64,000 nucleotides of DNA from Tildeniella nuda ZEHNDER 1965/U140 (GTDB lineage Bacteria > Cyanobacteriota > Cyanobacteriia > Leptolyngbyales > Leptolyngbyaceae). The notes beneath the pieces were generated by a model. The model saw nothing but the letters and a program-made list of their open reading frames with translations, had not been told where the DNA came from and searched no databases. Below, one piece after another: positions 53,878 to 62,343 of the stretch. The position numbers and the translations under genes were made by a program. Position 1 is the stretch's first letter. Each line of letters opens with the position of its first letter. The stretch is taken from the NCBI GenBank assembly GCA_019358895.1, contig JAHHIG010000016.1, forward strand, positions 1-64,000, read 5' to 3'.

Positions 53878-54803
53878 ACGCTTGACCCCAAGATTTCGGA
53901 AAGCGCTTGCGCGATCGTTGAGTACTGATAGTGAAAGCCGATCGCCTCAGTGCGTTTCGGTAAAACCTGCTGCCCTTCAAGCACAACTTTTGCTCCATCG
54001 CCTAACAGCGCTTCAAGGGCAAACCCGGGTACTGGCAGCCAAGACGGACGCTTCAGCAGCGATCCTAGAGCGTTAGCAAGTTCAGCCATGCGAACCGGAT
54101 GGGGTGCCGTAGCATTGTAAACGCCCTCGAACGCACTGTTGGTCAGAGCCTGGAGCATTAAGCTCACCAGATCTTCGCGGTGAATCCAGGAGAACCATTG
54201 CTTGCCTGTGCCGATCGGACCCCCAGCAAACAGCTTGAACGGGGGAATCATTTTGGCAAGCGCCCCACCGTCTCCCAAGACGATGCCAATCCGCACAATC
54301 ACCAGTCGCAGTCCAGCTTGCTTTACTTTCTCCGCTTCGGCTTCCCATGTCCGGCAGACTTCTGCCAAAAAATCGTCACCCACAGGACTGGTTTCATCAA
54401 AGGTGGCGGTTTCACTGGTACCGTAGTAGCCGATCGCTGACGCATTCACTAACACAGTTGGTTTGGGCGTTGCTTGAGCGATCGCCTCAACTAAGGTTTG
54501 TGTGCCCCGCTTGCGGCTATTGAGGATCATTTGCTTGCGCTCTGCCGTCCAGCGGTTTTCGGCGATCGGCTCTCCTGCTAGGTTGACCACACCATCGCAG
54601 CCAGAAAGCGCGTGTTGCCACTCTCCCAGCTCTGTTGGCGTATATTCGACCACATCGACGGTCGGAAAGGCGGCAGTGGGAAAGAGTCGTAGGGCGCGTT
54701 CCGGGTTGCGGGTCAAAACAACGACTGTGTGCCTGTCTGCCTGCAAGCGCTCGATCAAACGACTCCCAACAAAACCAGTTGCACCCGTAATGGCGACTTT
54801 CAT
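53874..54803 (-). CDS. TIGR01777 family epimerase-like SDR protein
   Basis: A 309-residue atypical short-chain dehydrogenase. The N-terminal NAD(P)-binding motif is GATGFVGSRL. Typical TIGR01777 patterns follow: VVNLAGEPIAENRWTAERK, NSRKRGT, NASAIGYYGTSE, FDETSP and GKQWFSWIHREDLV. Cyanobacterial and plant members (GC1/SulA-like) have been linked to chloroplast and cell division; E. coli YfcH is another member. It is cytoplasmic. The reaction is not known. Confidence 0.85.
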   Translation of the reverse strand: MKVAITGATGFVGSRLIERLQADRHTVVVLTRNPERALRLFPTAAFPTVDVVEYTPTELGEWQHALSGCDGVVNLAGEPIAENRWTAERKQMILNSRKRGTQTLVEAIAQATPKPTVLVNASAIGYYGTSETATFDETSPVGDDFLAEVCRTWEAEAEKVKQAGLRLVIVRIGIVLGDGGALAKMIPPFKLFAGGPIGTGKQWFSWIHREDLVSLMLQALTNSAFEGVYNATAPHPVRMAELANALGSLLKRPSWLPVPGFALEALLGDGAKVVLEGQQVLPKRTEAIGFHYQYSTIAQALSEILGSSV

Positions 54804-55053
54804 GCAAAACCTCTGTGTGCGATCGTAATTTAAGCGTGAGAAACGACGGACTCTTCAAGCTGTTAGTCAACTGTTGCTCGTGCGATCGTTCACCGAGCTG
54901 AACATAACCCTGAGAAGCACCTTTCAGTATATCGAAGTTGCTAGAACCTCATAGCAGGCTGGACGCAAGCAGAATGGCTGTCTGTTTACGATCGCACCTT
55001 AATTTCCACTACAGTGAAAGTATGTAAACCCATTCACTACATTGATTGCTGCG

Positions 55054-55758
55054 ATGACCGCGCCGCTCTGGTTCTCGACTGTACCACCGCTCTGGCTGCA
55101 AATTGCGATTACTGGAGCCTGGATCGGCTTGCTTGGGTTGCTGGCAGAATGGCTGCATCGCTACACCTCTGTCAGCTCAGAGGTGGTTCGCAAGGTGGTT
55201 CATATTGGCGCTGGCAATGTGATTTTGCTGGCATGGTGGTTGCAGGTGCCTGCCTGGTTGGGTATTGGCGCGTCTGTGATGTTCAGCGCGATCGCTTTTC
55301 TCTCGTATCGCCTGCCTATTCTGCCAAGTATCAATGGCATCGGGCGCAAAAGTCTGGGCACGTTTTTCTACGCCATGAGCATTGGTATTCTGGTTGCGTG
55401 GTTTTGGACGATCCAACAGCCTCACTATGCCGCGATCGGTGTGCTGGTGATGACCTGGGGCGACGGTTTAGCAGCGCTGGTTGGGCAACGTTTTGGTCAA
55501 CACCCTTACAAGCTTTGGGACACGCAGAAAAGTTGGGAAGGATCGCTCACAATGGCGATCGTCAGCGGCGTGGTGAGTGTCTTGATTTTGCTGGCAGTGC
55601 AGGGAAATCTCTGGCAGACCTGGGTAATAGCCCTGGCAGTGGCGATCGTGGCGACCGGGTTAGAAGCCTTTTCAAAGTTTGGGATTGACAATCTAACCGT
55701 GCCTTTAGGCAGTGCTACACTCTGCTTTGTCCTCTGTCAACTTTGGCTACCAGGCTAA
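55054..55758 (+). CDS. phytol kinase-like polyprenol kinase
   Basis: The ATG at 55054 gives 234 residues; a TTG at 55042 is also possible. It is an integral membrane protein with about six hydrophobic segments. The VTE5/dolichol-kinase/CTP-transferase family pattern is present: SSEVVRKVVHIGAGN, INGIGRKSLGTFFY, VMTWGDGLAALVGQRFG and DTQKSWEGSLTM. Cyanobacterial members phosphorylate phytol released from chlorophyll breakdown to feed tocopherol and phylloquinone synthesis. Farnesol kinase is an alternative. Confidence 0.8.
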   Translation: MTAPLWFSTVPPLWLQIAITGAWIGLLGLLAEWLHRYTSVSSEVVRKVVHIGAGNVILLAWWLQVPAWLGIGASVMFSAIAFLSYRLPILPSINGIGRKSLGTFFYAMSIGILVAWFWTIQQPHYAAIGVLVMTWGDGLAALVGQRFGQHPYKLWDTQKSWEGSLTMAIVSGVVSVLILLAVQGNLWQTWVIALAVAIVATGLEAFSKFGIDNLTVPLGSATLCFVLCQLWLPG

Positions 55759-56038
55759 TTTGATGTCAGGATGAATGATGAATTACCCTTATTTCTGCTC
55801 CCTCGCCCGTTGGGAGAGGTCTGGGGTGTAGCTTGCTCCCGAAGGGTGGGCGAATTTTGGCATTCATAGACTGATGCAGCAACGCCAAATTTTTTGACCG
55901 ACAGGGTGAGGTCACGTTTTTGTAAATATGCCACGATTGGCTGTCTCCCAAACAGAAACATCCGCAGCCATTTTCTAGTCCTGTTTCAAAGCACGTAACC
56001 AATACGTCAATCCTGGTTGTGTTTTCTATCCTAAAGCT
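55759..56038. other. intergenic region before the DUF3038 gene
   Basis: No gene is supported in this 280-base gap. A partial copy of the palindromic REP-like element seen at 32262 lies at about 55797-55850 (CCCTCGCCCGTTGGGAGAGG). Confidence 0.45.
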
Positions 56039-56653
56039 ATGCCGTCTCCCGTCAAACTGCCCACGCCCGCTACTGTTGAAACGCTCCCGCTCCTGAATCA
56101 ACCTGATCCGTCTCAGCTTGATAACATCAAGGCTCAATTAGACCTGGTCTTGTTGGCACTAGAAGCACTGACTGGGATCGGCTCTGAAGCAATGCTTCAG
56201 GCGGCGAGTGAGTTGAAGCTGGAGTCGATGGTGGTCGATCGCGTGGCGCTCTGGCGGTTGCGTCAATCCAGCCCACTGCGTCGCGGACAAGGAGGGCGTA
56301 AGAAGCTAGATGTTGAGGAGGCGCGCGCACTGGTACTGATTAGCTGCCATCTTGCCAAACAGCAGGCTGAAACGATTCGTCGCGCGGTTGCCCTGTTAGA
56401 ACAGGCGACCGAACAACAGCGCGAACCGCATCAAATTGCGCTCTTAGGAGATTATCTTGATACGTTTAACAACACGTATCAGGAGCGGATGGAGGATGGC
56501 GATGACGTTTCGCCTGCTGTACTGACCAATCTTGCCCTCAAACTTCTCATCGACCTACTGTTTTATAGTGCTGCCAATGGTTCACGACGGCTCTGGCTGG
56601 CACTGATGGATCGATCGAACGATGGCAGCAGTCGATCGGCTAGTAGTAGCTAG
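56039..56653 (+). CDS. DUF3038 domain protein
   Basis: A 204-residue protein. After a Pro-rich start (MPSPVKLPTPATVETLP) it is helical: LDLVLLALEALTGIGSEAML, VDRVALWRLRQ, EARALVLISCHLAKQQ and LTNLALKLLIDLLFYSA. This is the DUF3038 family, restricted to cyanobacteria and regularly encoded beside DUF4335 proteins, as here. The function is unknown. Confidence 0.75.
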   Translation: MPSPVKLPTPATVETLPLLNQPDPSQLDNIKAQLDLVLLALEALTGIGSEAMLQAASELKLESMVVDRVALWRLRQSSPLRRGQGGRKKLDVEEARALVLISCHLAKQQAETIRRAVALLEQATEQQREPHQIALLGDYLDTFNNTYQERMEDGDDVSPAVLTNLALKLLIDLLFYSAANGSRRLWLALMDRSNDGSSRSASSS

Positions 56654-56785
56654 TAAGAGAATCGACGGCAACGTTCCTTTGACAACAGGGTTTTTCCTTC
56701 CTGAAGCTGTTTTCTTCCTTGCTCCAACGTTGACTCTCTTTTAGCAGTCATTCCCTTATCTACACACCCATTCAGCGTTTGTTGC

Positions 56786-58174
56786 ATGTCTTATTCCATT
56801 CTGCGACGGTACACTCCTCCGACCTGCACGCTAGAGATTATGGCAAAAAAATCGCCGTTGTCTCGTTGGGCAGGGCAGACTGTGGTGAAGCAGCTTCGGT
56901 TTCAACTGAGTTTGGATGATCCGAAACTACCTGAAGAACGGTGGGTGACGCTTCGGGGCGATCGCACTCAGCTTGACAACCTCCATGAGGTCGTTTCAAC
57001 CTATGTGCAGACGTTTCTTGAGCAGTCTCATAGCCTTGGACAACCTTACAGGTACGCCAGTGAAAGCGTGGTGCTAGCTTCAGAGGCGATCGCGGTACTA
57101 CCGTCCTCAAAACCAGCACTCGCAACGGCTTCATCGACCCCAAGCGGTCTCTCTCTACAGCCCAAGGGATTACTAACACACAATCTTGCCCTGGGAACGC
57201 TGGCAACGGAGTCTACGGCTGTTGTGTCTTTGAGCGCACTGCAACTATTCGATTTAGCCAATGCGTTAGATGACTACGCCGCTGACCTGATGGCGTTGCC
57301 GGAACTGCGATCGCGCCAGTCAGTGCCGGATGCCTTGCACTGGGGGCGAATCGCTGCGACCGGGCTAGTGGTCATTGGGCTATCTGCCACTGTTGCCAAG
57401 ATCATCAACAGTAGCCTCCAGCCAGCATCGCCTACTGCCAGTCAGGGAGCCAGCAGCGATCAACCAATGGCAATGCAGCCTCCTTCAATTGCCCAGAGTC
57501 CGTTACCCTCGATCGCCTCTGGTCAGCCATTGCCGCCGCCACCGCCGCTGGGTTCGACGCTTCCGGTCAGTCCAGGGTTGCCGACTATTTCATTGCCATC
57601 ACCTGCAAGCAGCCCCAAAACTGGCAATCCTTCAGGTGCAGTAAGCACGTCCAAGCCTAGCAGCGTTCCTGGTCGGGCGCGCCAAGACGCTGGTAATCAG
57701 ATTGCTGTGCTGCCTCAAAGCGGCTCTCTCTCTGCTACGCCGCGATCGCAGCCTGCCCGACCGATGCCAGCCCCCCTTTCCCTGAAGCGAGAGCTTGCCA
57801 ACGCGCCATCAAATCAACCAGCCAGTGCAGAGGCGCGATCGTCTGTTGGCGATCGCAGCGCTCAGATTGAGCAAACGGGCACAGTCTTTGATACGATTCC
57901 GCAAGTGGCAGAAGCCAGACAGTATTTTCAACAGCGCTGGAAGCCACCCCAGGGGCTGACGCAAACCCTGGAGTATACGCTTCTGGTCGATGCAAATGGC
58001 TCTATTCAGCGCACTGTTCCTTTAGGGCAAGCTGCAGGCGATTACGTCGATCGCACGAGCATACCGCTCACGGGGGAACCCTTTGTTTCAGCCCTCGATC
58101 GTAGACAGAACGCCAAGATTCGGCTGGTGCTCAGCCCTGACGGCAGCGTGAAAACCTTCTTAGAAGGATATTAA
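56786..58174 (+). CDS. DUF4335 domain protein
   Basis: A 462-residue protein beginning SYSILRRYTPPTCTLEI, the DUF4335 signature, with SLDDPKLPEERWVTLRGD next. A hydrophobic segment at about 190-208 (IAATGLVVIGLSATVAKII) probably anchors it in a membrane. A long Pro/Ser-rich linker (about 215-350) follows, and then a compact C-terminal domain (YTLLVDANGSIQRTVPLG, RLVLSPDGSVKTFLEGY). It is encoded 132 bases after the DUF3038 gene, and the two families tend to go together in cyanobacteria. The function is unknown. Confidence 0.75.
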   Translation: MSYSILRRYTPPTCTLEIMAKKSPLSRWAGQTVVKQLRFQLSLDDPKLPEERWVTLRGDRTQLDNLHEVVSTYVQTFLEQSHSLGQPYRYASESVVLASEAIAVLPSSKPALATASSTPSGLSLQPKGLLTHNLALGTLATESTAVVSLSALQLFDLANALDDYAADLMALPELRSRQSVPDALHWGRIAATGLVVIGLSATVAKIINSSLQPASPTASQGASSDQPMAMQPPSIAQSPLPSIASGQPLPPPPPLGSTLPVSPGLPTISLPSPASSPKTGNPSGAVSTSKPSSVPGRARQDAGNQIAVLPQSGSLSATPRSQPARPMPAPLSLKRELANAPSNQPASAEARSSVGDRSAQIEQTGTVFDTIPQVAEARQYFQQRWKPPQGLTQTLEYTLLVDANGSIQRTVPLGQAAGDYVDRTSIPLTGEPFVSALDRRQNAKIRLVLSPDGSVKTFLEGY

Positions 58175-58241
58175 CCTTAACGCTGGAACTGTTAGACGGA
58201 ACAGTGCGACGGACCTAAACGGTATATTTGGTATACGACGA

Positions 58242-59423
58242 CTAATGCCGAGACAGGCGCTGCACTTTTTGACCGCCCAAAAGCGCGTGCGTTTCGATCA
58301 GAAGAGCAGGGATTTTGTCTGCATGAGGACTATGGGCAAGGCATTGACGCAAATCTAGCTCTGCAATGCGATCGCCATTTCCGCCAGGAAACCAGTGGCT
58401 GCCCTGCCCCAGCAAGTTGTAGCGCATCCTGGCATAGTCCACCATGTCGTAAGCGATCGCCAAATTTCTGAGCCACAGCATCACTGGAATATTCAATCCA
58501 TCTGGTGTTTCGGCTGGCGCAGGTAGACCGATATGCCAGGTTTGCATCCAGTCTGCACCAAGACGCGCGATCGCGGCTTGCCCCAATCGTTCTAAAATCG
58601 GCGGTAAAACGTCTGAAGCGTGCTCCAGGTGCTCCAGCGTCTTCAGATGTTCGTCAAAATCTTGAGGGTTGGCAGCACCAATGCTCAAGGTGTGCACCTG
58701 GGGATGACTGAGACAAAACAGATCGTTAAAGACGATCGGACTCAGCGGCGCACATAGTTCCACTAACCGTTGCGGCGGTTTAAAGAGCATCCCGCCTTTC
58801 TCAGACGGGCTGATGATAAAAACACCCATGTCATGTCTGGTGGCGGCTGCGATCGCAGACCAGTTGGTTTGGTTAATGTAGTACCAGTGCAAATTTACGT
58901 AGTCGAACTGGTTGGTAGCGATCGCCTGCTCGATTACGTCCGTCGGACCATGCGTCGAAAAGCCGACGAATCGTACTTTGCCCTGTGCCTGTAGGCTATG
59001 TACTACGTCCAGACAGCCACCTGGACGGATGCAAAAGTCCAGCAGTTCAGGTGTGTTAATGCCATGTAAGCCCAACAGATCAACGTAATCCAGCTTCAGA
59101 TACGACAGCGATTGATCAAACGTGCGCCGAAATGCCTTCGCATCTGCAACGGGTGAAATTTTTGTCTGAACAATGAGTTTCTCACGTGGCAGGGTTGGCA
59201 AAATCTGCCCCAACTGCATTTCTGATGTGCCGTAGCCGCGTGCTGTTTCAATATGGTTGATGCCCAATTCTAGCGATCGCCGGATCGTTGCCTCCAAATT
59301 CGCCTGACCATCCGCAGGAATCTGCTTGGGCGAGACATCCTGCCACTTGTACTGATACCTCATGCCGCCGCACGAAAAGACAGGCATCGCTAGTTCTGTG
59401 CGCCCAAACCGACGATATTGCAT
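58242..59423 (-). CDS. aldo/keto reductase family protein
   Basis: A 393-residue protein. The N-terminal two thirds show the TIM-barrel aldo/keto reductase pattern: RFGRTELAMPVFSCGGMRY, GINHIETARGYGTSE (Asp of the tetrad replaced by Glu, Tyr present), KISP, YVDLLGLHG (His), VRFVGFSTHG. A roughly 120-residue C-terminal extension (HLEHASDVLPPILERLG onward) is typical of the larger cyanobacterial type. Ferredoxin-like cysteines seen in some relatives are absent. An NADPH-dependent oxidoreductase is likely; the substrate is unknown. Confidence 0.8.
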   Translation of the reverse strand: MQYRRFGRTELAMPVFSCGGMRYQYKWQDVSPKQIPADGQANLEATIRRSLELGINHIETARGYGTSEMQLGQILPTLPREKLIVQTKISPVADAKAFRRTFDQSLSYLKLDYVDLLGLHGINTPELLDFCIRPGGCLDVVHSLQAQGKVRFVGFSTHGPTDVIEQAIATNQFDYVNLHWYYINQTNWSAIAAATRHDMGVFIISPSEKGGMLFKPPQRLVELCAPLSPIVFNDLFCLSHPQVHTLSIGAANPQDFDEHLKTLEHLEHASDVLPPILERLGQAAIARLGADWMQTWHIGLPAPAETPDGLNIPVMLWLRNLAIAYDMVDYARMRYNLLGQGSHWFPGGNGDRIAELDLRQCLAHSPHADKIPALLIETHALLGGQKVQRLSRH

Positions 59424-59548
59424 AGCGATAAGGAGTGAGGAGTGAGGGGTGGAGAAGGAACGTTTTGAGTTTTGAGTTGATTGGGAGGTCAGCGGTTAGC
59501 GGTCAGCCTTCACCCACCTTCTGCCCTCTGCCCTTCTGCCTCCCAACC

Positions 59549-60139
59549 TTAATTTGACACTTCTGCCATTTCAATGACGTTGCCGTCGTAATCTTTTACC
59601 AGAAAGTTTAAAGGCTTCTCCTGCCGAATCTTGTGCTTCACGTTTCGCATTTGCACCCGTAACAGCACTTGCTCCAGGCAATCGCGATCGAAGCACACAT
59701 GGCGCTGACGATTTTTCTCGCCCAGGCTTGCCCCAGAGATGACGTGCAGTTGAGTATTTTTCTTCAGTTGATACCAGAGACCTTCTGGGGTGCTGGCAGC
59801 GTTAATGCTCGATCGTCCAATGCCCGGAGTGACGTACAGGGGATCGATCGCCGCCGTGCCTAACGATTGCTCGTAATTGTAGTAATAGTGCAACGGAATA
59901 TCTGCCGCTGGCAATTCTAGCAACCCTTCATACAGGTTCCGCGCCAGTTGCACATCTGTCACCATAATGGTGTGAACCTTCGGTGCGCTAGTCAGAAACA
60001 TCCACATCGCTACAGCATATGCGCCTAGCAGCATTACCATAATGCCTTGAGTGGAGAACAGCGTATCTAAGCCAGGAATGAAGGATGCCAGCGGCAACGG
60101 TTGAAAAGGAACCTGCATATTACTGATGGGTAAAGTCAT
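59549..60139 (-). CDS. VOC/glyoxalase-fold protein with N-terminal membrane segment
   Basis: I use ATG 60139 (MTLPISNMQVPFQP), giving 196 residues; an upstream start at 60181 adds 14 hydrophobic residues. A membrane helix (TQGIMVMLLGAYAVAMWMFL) is followed by a vicinal-oxygen-chelate-like domain: VHTIMVTDVQLARNLYEGLL at its start, HVCFDRDCLEQVLL, and FLVKDYDGNVIEMAEV at the end, which is the typical closing strand with the last metal-binding Glu. The function is unknown. A membrane anchor is unusual for this fold. Confidence 0.65.
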   Translation of the reverse strand: MTLPISNMQVPFQPLPLASFIPGLDTLFSTQGIMVMLLGAYAVAMWMFLTSAPKVHTIMVTDVQLARNLYEGLLELPAADIPLHYYYNYEQSLGTAAIDPLYVTPGIGRSSINAASTPEGLWYQLKKNTQLHVISGASLGEKNRQRHVCFDRDCLEQVLLRVQMRNVKHKIRQEKPLNFLVKDYDGNVIEMAEVSN

Positions 60140-60181
60140 AACGGGAACAAAGCAAACGCTGTTCAGGATGGCGGAAAGCAA

Positions 60182-60494
60182 AATATCGATTTGTCTAAAG
60201 GCATTCTAAGGTTAAGCACCTTTAACCATTCTATCAAGAAGAATCGTAGTGGAAAGGGAGGAGTCGGTGAGCGGGTCGAAGGCAGGAGGTCGAAGGGAGG
60301 CAGAGGAAGCAGGGGAGGCAGAGGAAGCAGGGGAGGCAGAAGAAGCAGGGGAAGCAATTCAATACTTAATACGACTCCCGACTCCCGACTCCCGACTCGC
60401 CATTCCTTACCAATTTATAAAAAAAGCGTGTCAATTTACTCAAAACCGCTTATATATTGGAGGTCGTTTGCACAACTAGCTGGTCATTTGGGCT
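60182..60494. other. intergenic region with purine-rich repeats
   Basis: Between two divergent genes lies a GGCAGAGGAAGCAGGGGA-type repeat (about 60295-60355), then ACTCCCGACTCCCGACTCCC (about 60371-60395). These are STRR-type sequences with no coding support. A promoter for the sigma-like gene probably lies after 60420, where the sequence becomes AT-rich. Confidence 0.55.
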
Positions 60495-61184
60495 GTGTCC
60501 ATTCCTACCTTTCCTGCAATTCCGTCTTTCCCCGAATGTAACCACCCAGTGGTGAAAGGGCTAACGCACTACAGTGATCAGGATTTGCTGACGTTGTTCC
60601 AGCGTTATCCAGACTCTGGGCAATACTTTACGACAATTTTTTGTCGCTACAGCCCGATGGTTTATACGTTGATTCGGCACTCAGCCCGATCGCCCGTGCA
60701 GGCAGACTATCTTTTTGGTAATACCTGGAGACATATTTTTCATGAACTGGGCGGCGTTGATTTACGTAGCGGCAGCAGTGAAAGTGAAGCGGGCATGACG
60801 TTACAAAGCTGGTTGATCAACGTGACAGCGATCTGCATCAATCGAGCAGAACTACCGCCTGTTGAGGCTATCCAATACAAGCTCGAAGCGGCACCGCCCC
60901 CGCTGTGGTGCTACATTGAGCGGGCGCTGGATCAAATGCCTCCCACGCTGCGGTTGATTGTGTTGATGGCGCAAACGTTTAACTGGAGCGAGACACGGAT
61001 TTCAGCTTACTTGAGGGCTGAGGGTGAAGTGATGTCTCCAGCAGAGGTACGATCGCAGGTGCAAGAAGGCTACCGACTGCTGGAAGCAACACTACCAGAC
61101 GATGTGCGAACAATCTATCTGGAAGGGAACTCTAGAAGTAGCTTGGGCTTCAGCACGGTTCCGGTAGAAACCAGCGTTGAGTAG
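60495..61184 (+). CDS. sigma-70-family-like protein
   Basis: A 229-residue protein from GTG 60495. LTHYSDQDLLTLFQRYPDSGQYFTTIFCRYSPMVYTLI resembles the start of region 2 of ECF-type sigma factors, and ALDQMPPTLRLIVLMAQTFNWSETRISAYL resembles region 4 with its helix-turn-helix. Both regions are divergent, so a true sigma factor is likely but unproven. It overlaps or abuts the following TPR gene and may be translated with it. Confidence 0.6.
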   Translation: MSIPTFPAIPSFPECNHPVVKGLTHYSDQDLLTLFQRYPDSGQYFTTIFCRYSPMVYTLIRHSARSPVQADYLFGNTWRHIFHELGGVDLRSGSSESEAGMTLQSWLINVTAICINRAELPPVEAIQYKLEAAPPPLWCYIERALDQMPPTLRLIVLMAQTFNWSETRISAYLRAEGEVMSPAEVRSQVQEGYRLLEATLPDDVRTIYLEGNSRSSLGFSTVPVETSVE

Positions 61185-61230
61185 ATTGCTCAATCATATT
61201 TCAGTCAGCCAAACACTCGCTAGGGGCAGG

Positions 61231-62286
61231 ATGATGAACCGTCGGGGCATAAACCTTCTGAGCCAATCAATCATCCTTGGAGCGATGGCGCTAGGTTCCA
61301 GTGCGATCGTGTTACTTTCTCTCCCTGCCAGGGCAGCCGATTTAAATCAGCAGTTGAATGTACACATCAACAATGGGACACGCGGTGCCTCCAGAGATGA
61401 AGCCGATCGACTGTTGCAACTGGGCAAGGATCAGGACTTTGATGGTTCTCTGACAGATGCTGTCCAATCGTGGCAGCAGGCACTGAGGCTGTACCAAAAT
61501 CTGGTCGATCGCCCTGGCGAAGCACTTGCCTATAGCTACCTTGGTTCAGCGTATGCCCGTTTGGGACGACCGACAGAAGCAGAAGATGTCTTGCGCCGAC
61601 AGTTGGCGATCGCCCGTGATGGGCAGGACTTTCAAGGGCAAATTTACGCTTTGAACAGTTTGGGCAGGGTCTTGGCACAGCGTGGTGGCACTCGATCGGG
61701 GGAAGCGCTGTTCAACGAAGCGCTTGCGATTGCAGCGAGCATCAACAGTGCCGATGGTGCAGCGCTGTCTCACGATAGCCTGGGATTGCTGGCGTTTGGG
61801 TTGGGCAACAACGATCGTGCCCTTGAGCAATACACGACAGCACTAGCCGCCGCTCGACGAGCAAGCAGTCCCGTTCGGGAAGCGACCACGCTGAATAATC
61901 TAGGCGACCTCTATCAAACAACAGGCAACTACCGCGATTCGATGAAATACTACGGGCTGGCGGTGAAACTGACCGATATCAACCGCGATCGTCCCAATCA
62001 GTTCCGTGCGATCGATGGCATGGTAGTTGCCCTCAACACCATCGGCAGCTATAACCAGTCGCTAGAGTTGCTCAACGATCGGCTACGGGTTGCCCATATG
62101 CTGGAGAACGATCGTCAGGAACTGATCTCGCTACAAGCGTTGGGTCAACTCTACGAAAAAGTAGGTGATGCGCCCAAAGCACAGCAGAGCTACCAACAGG
62201 CGATCGAAATTGCCCGCAATCTAGACGATGCCAAACAAGAAGGACTTCTGCGGGAAAGACTCGTCAGCCTGACGCGAAAACAGTAA
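61231..62286 (+). CDS. secreted TPR repeat protein
   Basis: I start at ATG 61231 (MMNRRGINLL), behind GGGGCAGG; 61234 is equally possible. The protein has about 351 residues. A signal peptide ends near LLSLPARAADLN. The rest is about six tetratricopeptide repeats of TPR_12 type (EALAYSYLGSAYARLGRPTEAEDVL, YALNSLGRVLAQ, ATTLNNLGDLYQTTGNYRDSMKYY, ISLQALGQLYEKVGDAPKAQ). It is probably a periplasmic scaffold. It lies immediately after the sigma-like gene. Confidence 0.8.
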   Translation: MMNRRGINLLSQSIILGAMALGSSAIVLLSLPARAADLNQQLNVHINNGTRGASRDEADRLLQLGKDQDFDGSLTDAVQSWQQALRLYQNLVDRPGEALAYSYLGSAYARLGRPTEAEDVLRRQLAIARDGQDFQGQIYALNSLGRVLAQRGGTRSGEALFNEALAIAASINSADGAALSHDSLGLLAFGLGNNDRALEQYTTALAAARRASSPVREATTLNNLGDLYQTTGNYRDSMKYYGLAVKLTDINRDRPNQFRAIDGMVVALNTIGSYNQSLELLNDRLRVAHMLENDRQELISLQALGQLYEKVGDAPKAQQSYQQAIEIARNLDDAKQEGLLRERLVSLTRKQ

Positions 62287-62343
62287 TCAGTTCCCCAGTA
62301 GCTTTGTTCAGAGAAGATAGCGAGTCGCTTCTACTTGTAGAGA

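Noticed and set aside
55014-55688. Plus-strand frame of 224 codons overlapping the phytol-kinase-like gene
   Set aside because: Composition is not protein-like and the overlapping frame has clear family motifs.
60191-60541. Basic Gly/Arg-rich protein upstream of the sigma-like gene
   Set aside because: The frame is made of purine-rich repeats and has no independent support.
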